A stretch of DNA of 6,100 bases, taken from assembly GCA_025924775.1 (NCBI GenBank), contig JAICHS010000143.1:1-6100 (forward strand), read 5' to 3'. Each line of letters opens with the position of its first letter. Position 1 is the stretch's first letter. Source of the DNA: Rhodanobacteraceae bacterium (GTDB lineage: Bacteria > Pseudomonadota > Gammaproteobacteria > Xanthomonadales > Rhodanobacteraceae). Made by a program: the position numbers and the translations under genes. Below are positions 5,092-6,100 of this stretch, one piece after another. The notes under the pieces are model-generated. The model made no database searches. It saw only the letters and a program-made list of their open reading frames with translations, and had not been told where the DNA came from.

Positions 5092-6100
5092 ATGCCCAAG
5101 GATCAACGCGCTCTCGCCCTCATCCACCGTGGCGCCGTCGATGTCATCAAGGATGACGAATTGGAAGCGCGGCTTGCGCTGGGTCGGCCGTTGCGCATCA
5201 AGGCGGGCTTCGATCCCACCGCGCCGGACCTGCACATCGGCCACACGGTGCTGCTCAACAAGATGCGCCAGTTCCAGGATCTCGGGCACACCGCGATCTT
5301 CCTGATCGGCGATTTCACGGGCATGATCGGCGACCCCACGGGCAAGAATGTCACGCGCAAGCCGCTGACCCGCGAGGAGGTGCTGGCCAACGCCGAAACC
5401 TACGCGGCGCAGGTGTTCAAGGTGCTGGACCGCGAACGCACCGAGGTGCGTTTCAACTCCGAGTGGTTCGGCAAGATGGATGCGTCGGACATGATCCGGC
5501 TGGCCGCACAGCACACCGTGGCGCGCATGCTGGAACGCGACGACTTCGCCAAGCGCTTCAAGGCCGAGCAACCCATCGCGATCCACGAGTTCCTGTATCC
5601 GCTGGTGCAGGGCTACGACTCGGTGGCGTTGCAGTGCGACGTCGAACTCGGCGGCACCGACCAGCGTTTCAACCTGCTGATGGGTCGCGGCCTGCAGGAG
5701 CACTTCGGCCAGCCGCCGCAGATCGTGCTGACCATGCCGCTGCTGGAAGGCATCGACGGCGTGCACAAGATGTCGAAGTCGCTGGGCAATTACATCGGCA
5801 TCGACGAGCCCGCGATCGACATGGTCACCAAGACCATGAAAATCGGCGACGATTTGATGTGGCGCTGGTTCGAACTGCTGAGCTTCGATGTCTCGCTGGA
5901 CGAATTGGCCACGATGCAGCGCGACGTCGCCGGCGGCGCATTGAACCCGCGCGATGCCAAGCTGCGCCTCGCGCGCGAGCTGGCGGCGCGCTTCCATGGC
6001 GCGGCGGCGGCCGACCAGGCGATCGCTGGCTGGCACGCGGTGGTGCGCGGCGAAGGCGATACCTCGACGCTGCCGGTGAACGAAATCGCGATTCCCCCGG
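5092..6100 (+). CDS. tyrS: Tyrosyl-tRNA synthetase (KMSKS type), 3' end beyond window
   Basis: Class I aminoacyl-tRNA synthetase charging tRNA-Tyr with tyrosine via tyrosyl-adenylate in the cytoplasm. The window holds 336 codons plus one base; full-length relatives are about 400 residues, so the C-terminal S4-type tRNA-binding domain lies outside. Visible: KAGFDPTAPDLHIGH (37-51) with the HIGH signature at 48-51; FLIGDFTGMIGDPTGK; the tyrosine pocket YPLVQGYDSVAL (169-180) with Y169, Q173 and D176; DVELGGTDQRFN (183-194); and KMSKS (226-230) followed by LGNYIGIDEP. KMSKS rather than the KFGKT of E. coli TyrS places it in the TyrZ-like bacterial branch. The start at 5092 has GGA at 5081-5083, 8 nt upstream, and fits the known N-terminal length. 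Two in-frame ATGs at 5035 and 5038 would add 19 or 18 residues but lack a ribosome-binding site. It is divergent from the peptidase operon, with a 201-bp gap. No sign of damage. Confidence 0.96.
   Translation, partial: MPKDQRALALIHRGAVDVIKDDELEARLALGRPLRIKAGFDPTAPDLHIGHTVLLNKMRQFQDLGHTAIFLIGDFTGMIGDPTGKNVTRKPLTREEVLANAETYAAQVFKVLDRERTEVRFNSEWFGKMDASDMIRLAAQHTVARMLERDDFAKRFKAEQPIAIHEFLYPLVQGYDSVALQCDVELGGTDQRFNLLMGRGLQEHFGQPPQIVLTMPLLEGIDGVHKMSKSLGNYIGIDEPAIDMVTKTMKIGDDLMWRWFELLSFDVSLDELATMQRDVAGGALNPRDAKLRLARELAARFHGAAAADQAIAGWHAVVRGEGDTSTLPVNEIAIPP

Noticed and set aside
5050..6036. 328-codon open frame on the minus strand across tyrS
   Set aside because: It is antisense to an unmistakable tyrS with HIGH and KMSKS motifs, and its translation is His/Gln/Arg-rich with no recognisable domain. 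Long antisense frames are expected from GC-rich codon usage.

Overview
The window looks like a chromosomal housekeeping segment from a GC-rich gammaproteobacterium. A Xanthomonadales/Lysobacterales relative (for example a Rhodanobacteraceae-like genome) fits best. That assignment is inference: it rests on the high GC content, the protein sequences as I remember their relatives, and a gene order (tyrosyl-tRNA synthetase, divergent M23 peptidase, anmK) that I recall from Pseudomonas and Xanthomonas. No database search was possible. I see no mobile element, CRISPR array, RNA gene, toxin-antitoxin pair or defence gene.

Layout: (1) 11-811, plus strand, an exonuclease III-family AP endonuclease with all catalytic residues, but with a C-terminal half resembling the Pseudomonas Crc regulator. 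(2) 808-2328, plus strand, an AmpG-type muropeptide permease whose ATG overlaps the stop of gene 1 (ATGA). (3) 2310-3425, minus strand, AnmK (anhydro-N-acetylmuramic acid kinase), converging on ampG with a 19-bp overlap of the coding ends. (4) 3433-4890, minus strand, a membrane-anchored M23 zinc metallopeptidase of the MepM/OapA type, 7 nt upstream of anmK and probably cotranscribed with it. (5) 4891-5091, a 201-bp intergenic region with divergent promoter candidates and an operator-like dyad. (6) 5092 to the window end, plus strand, a KMSKS-type tyrosyl-tRNA synthetase truncated by the window edge.

The M23 peptidase, AmpG and AnmK all belong to peptidoglycan turnover and recycling. The peptidase cuts peptide crosslinks in the periplasm. 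AmpG imports GlcNAc-1,6-anhydroMurNAc (peptide) fragments released by lytic transglycosylases. AnmK phosphorylates the freed anhydroMurNAc to MurNAc-6-phosphate. The exonuclease and tyrS are housekeeping neighbours. The most useful second-look items are the Crc-like yet catalytically intact exonuclease, the convergent overlapping recycling genes, the palindrome on the tyrS promoter, and the start-site corrections for the peptidase and for ampG. I did not find a convincing undescribed system.
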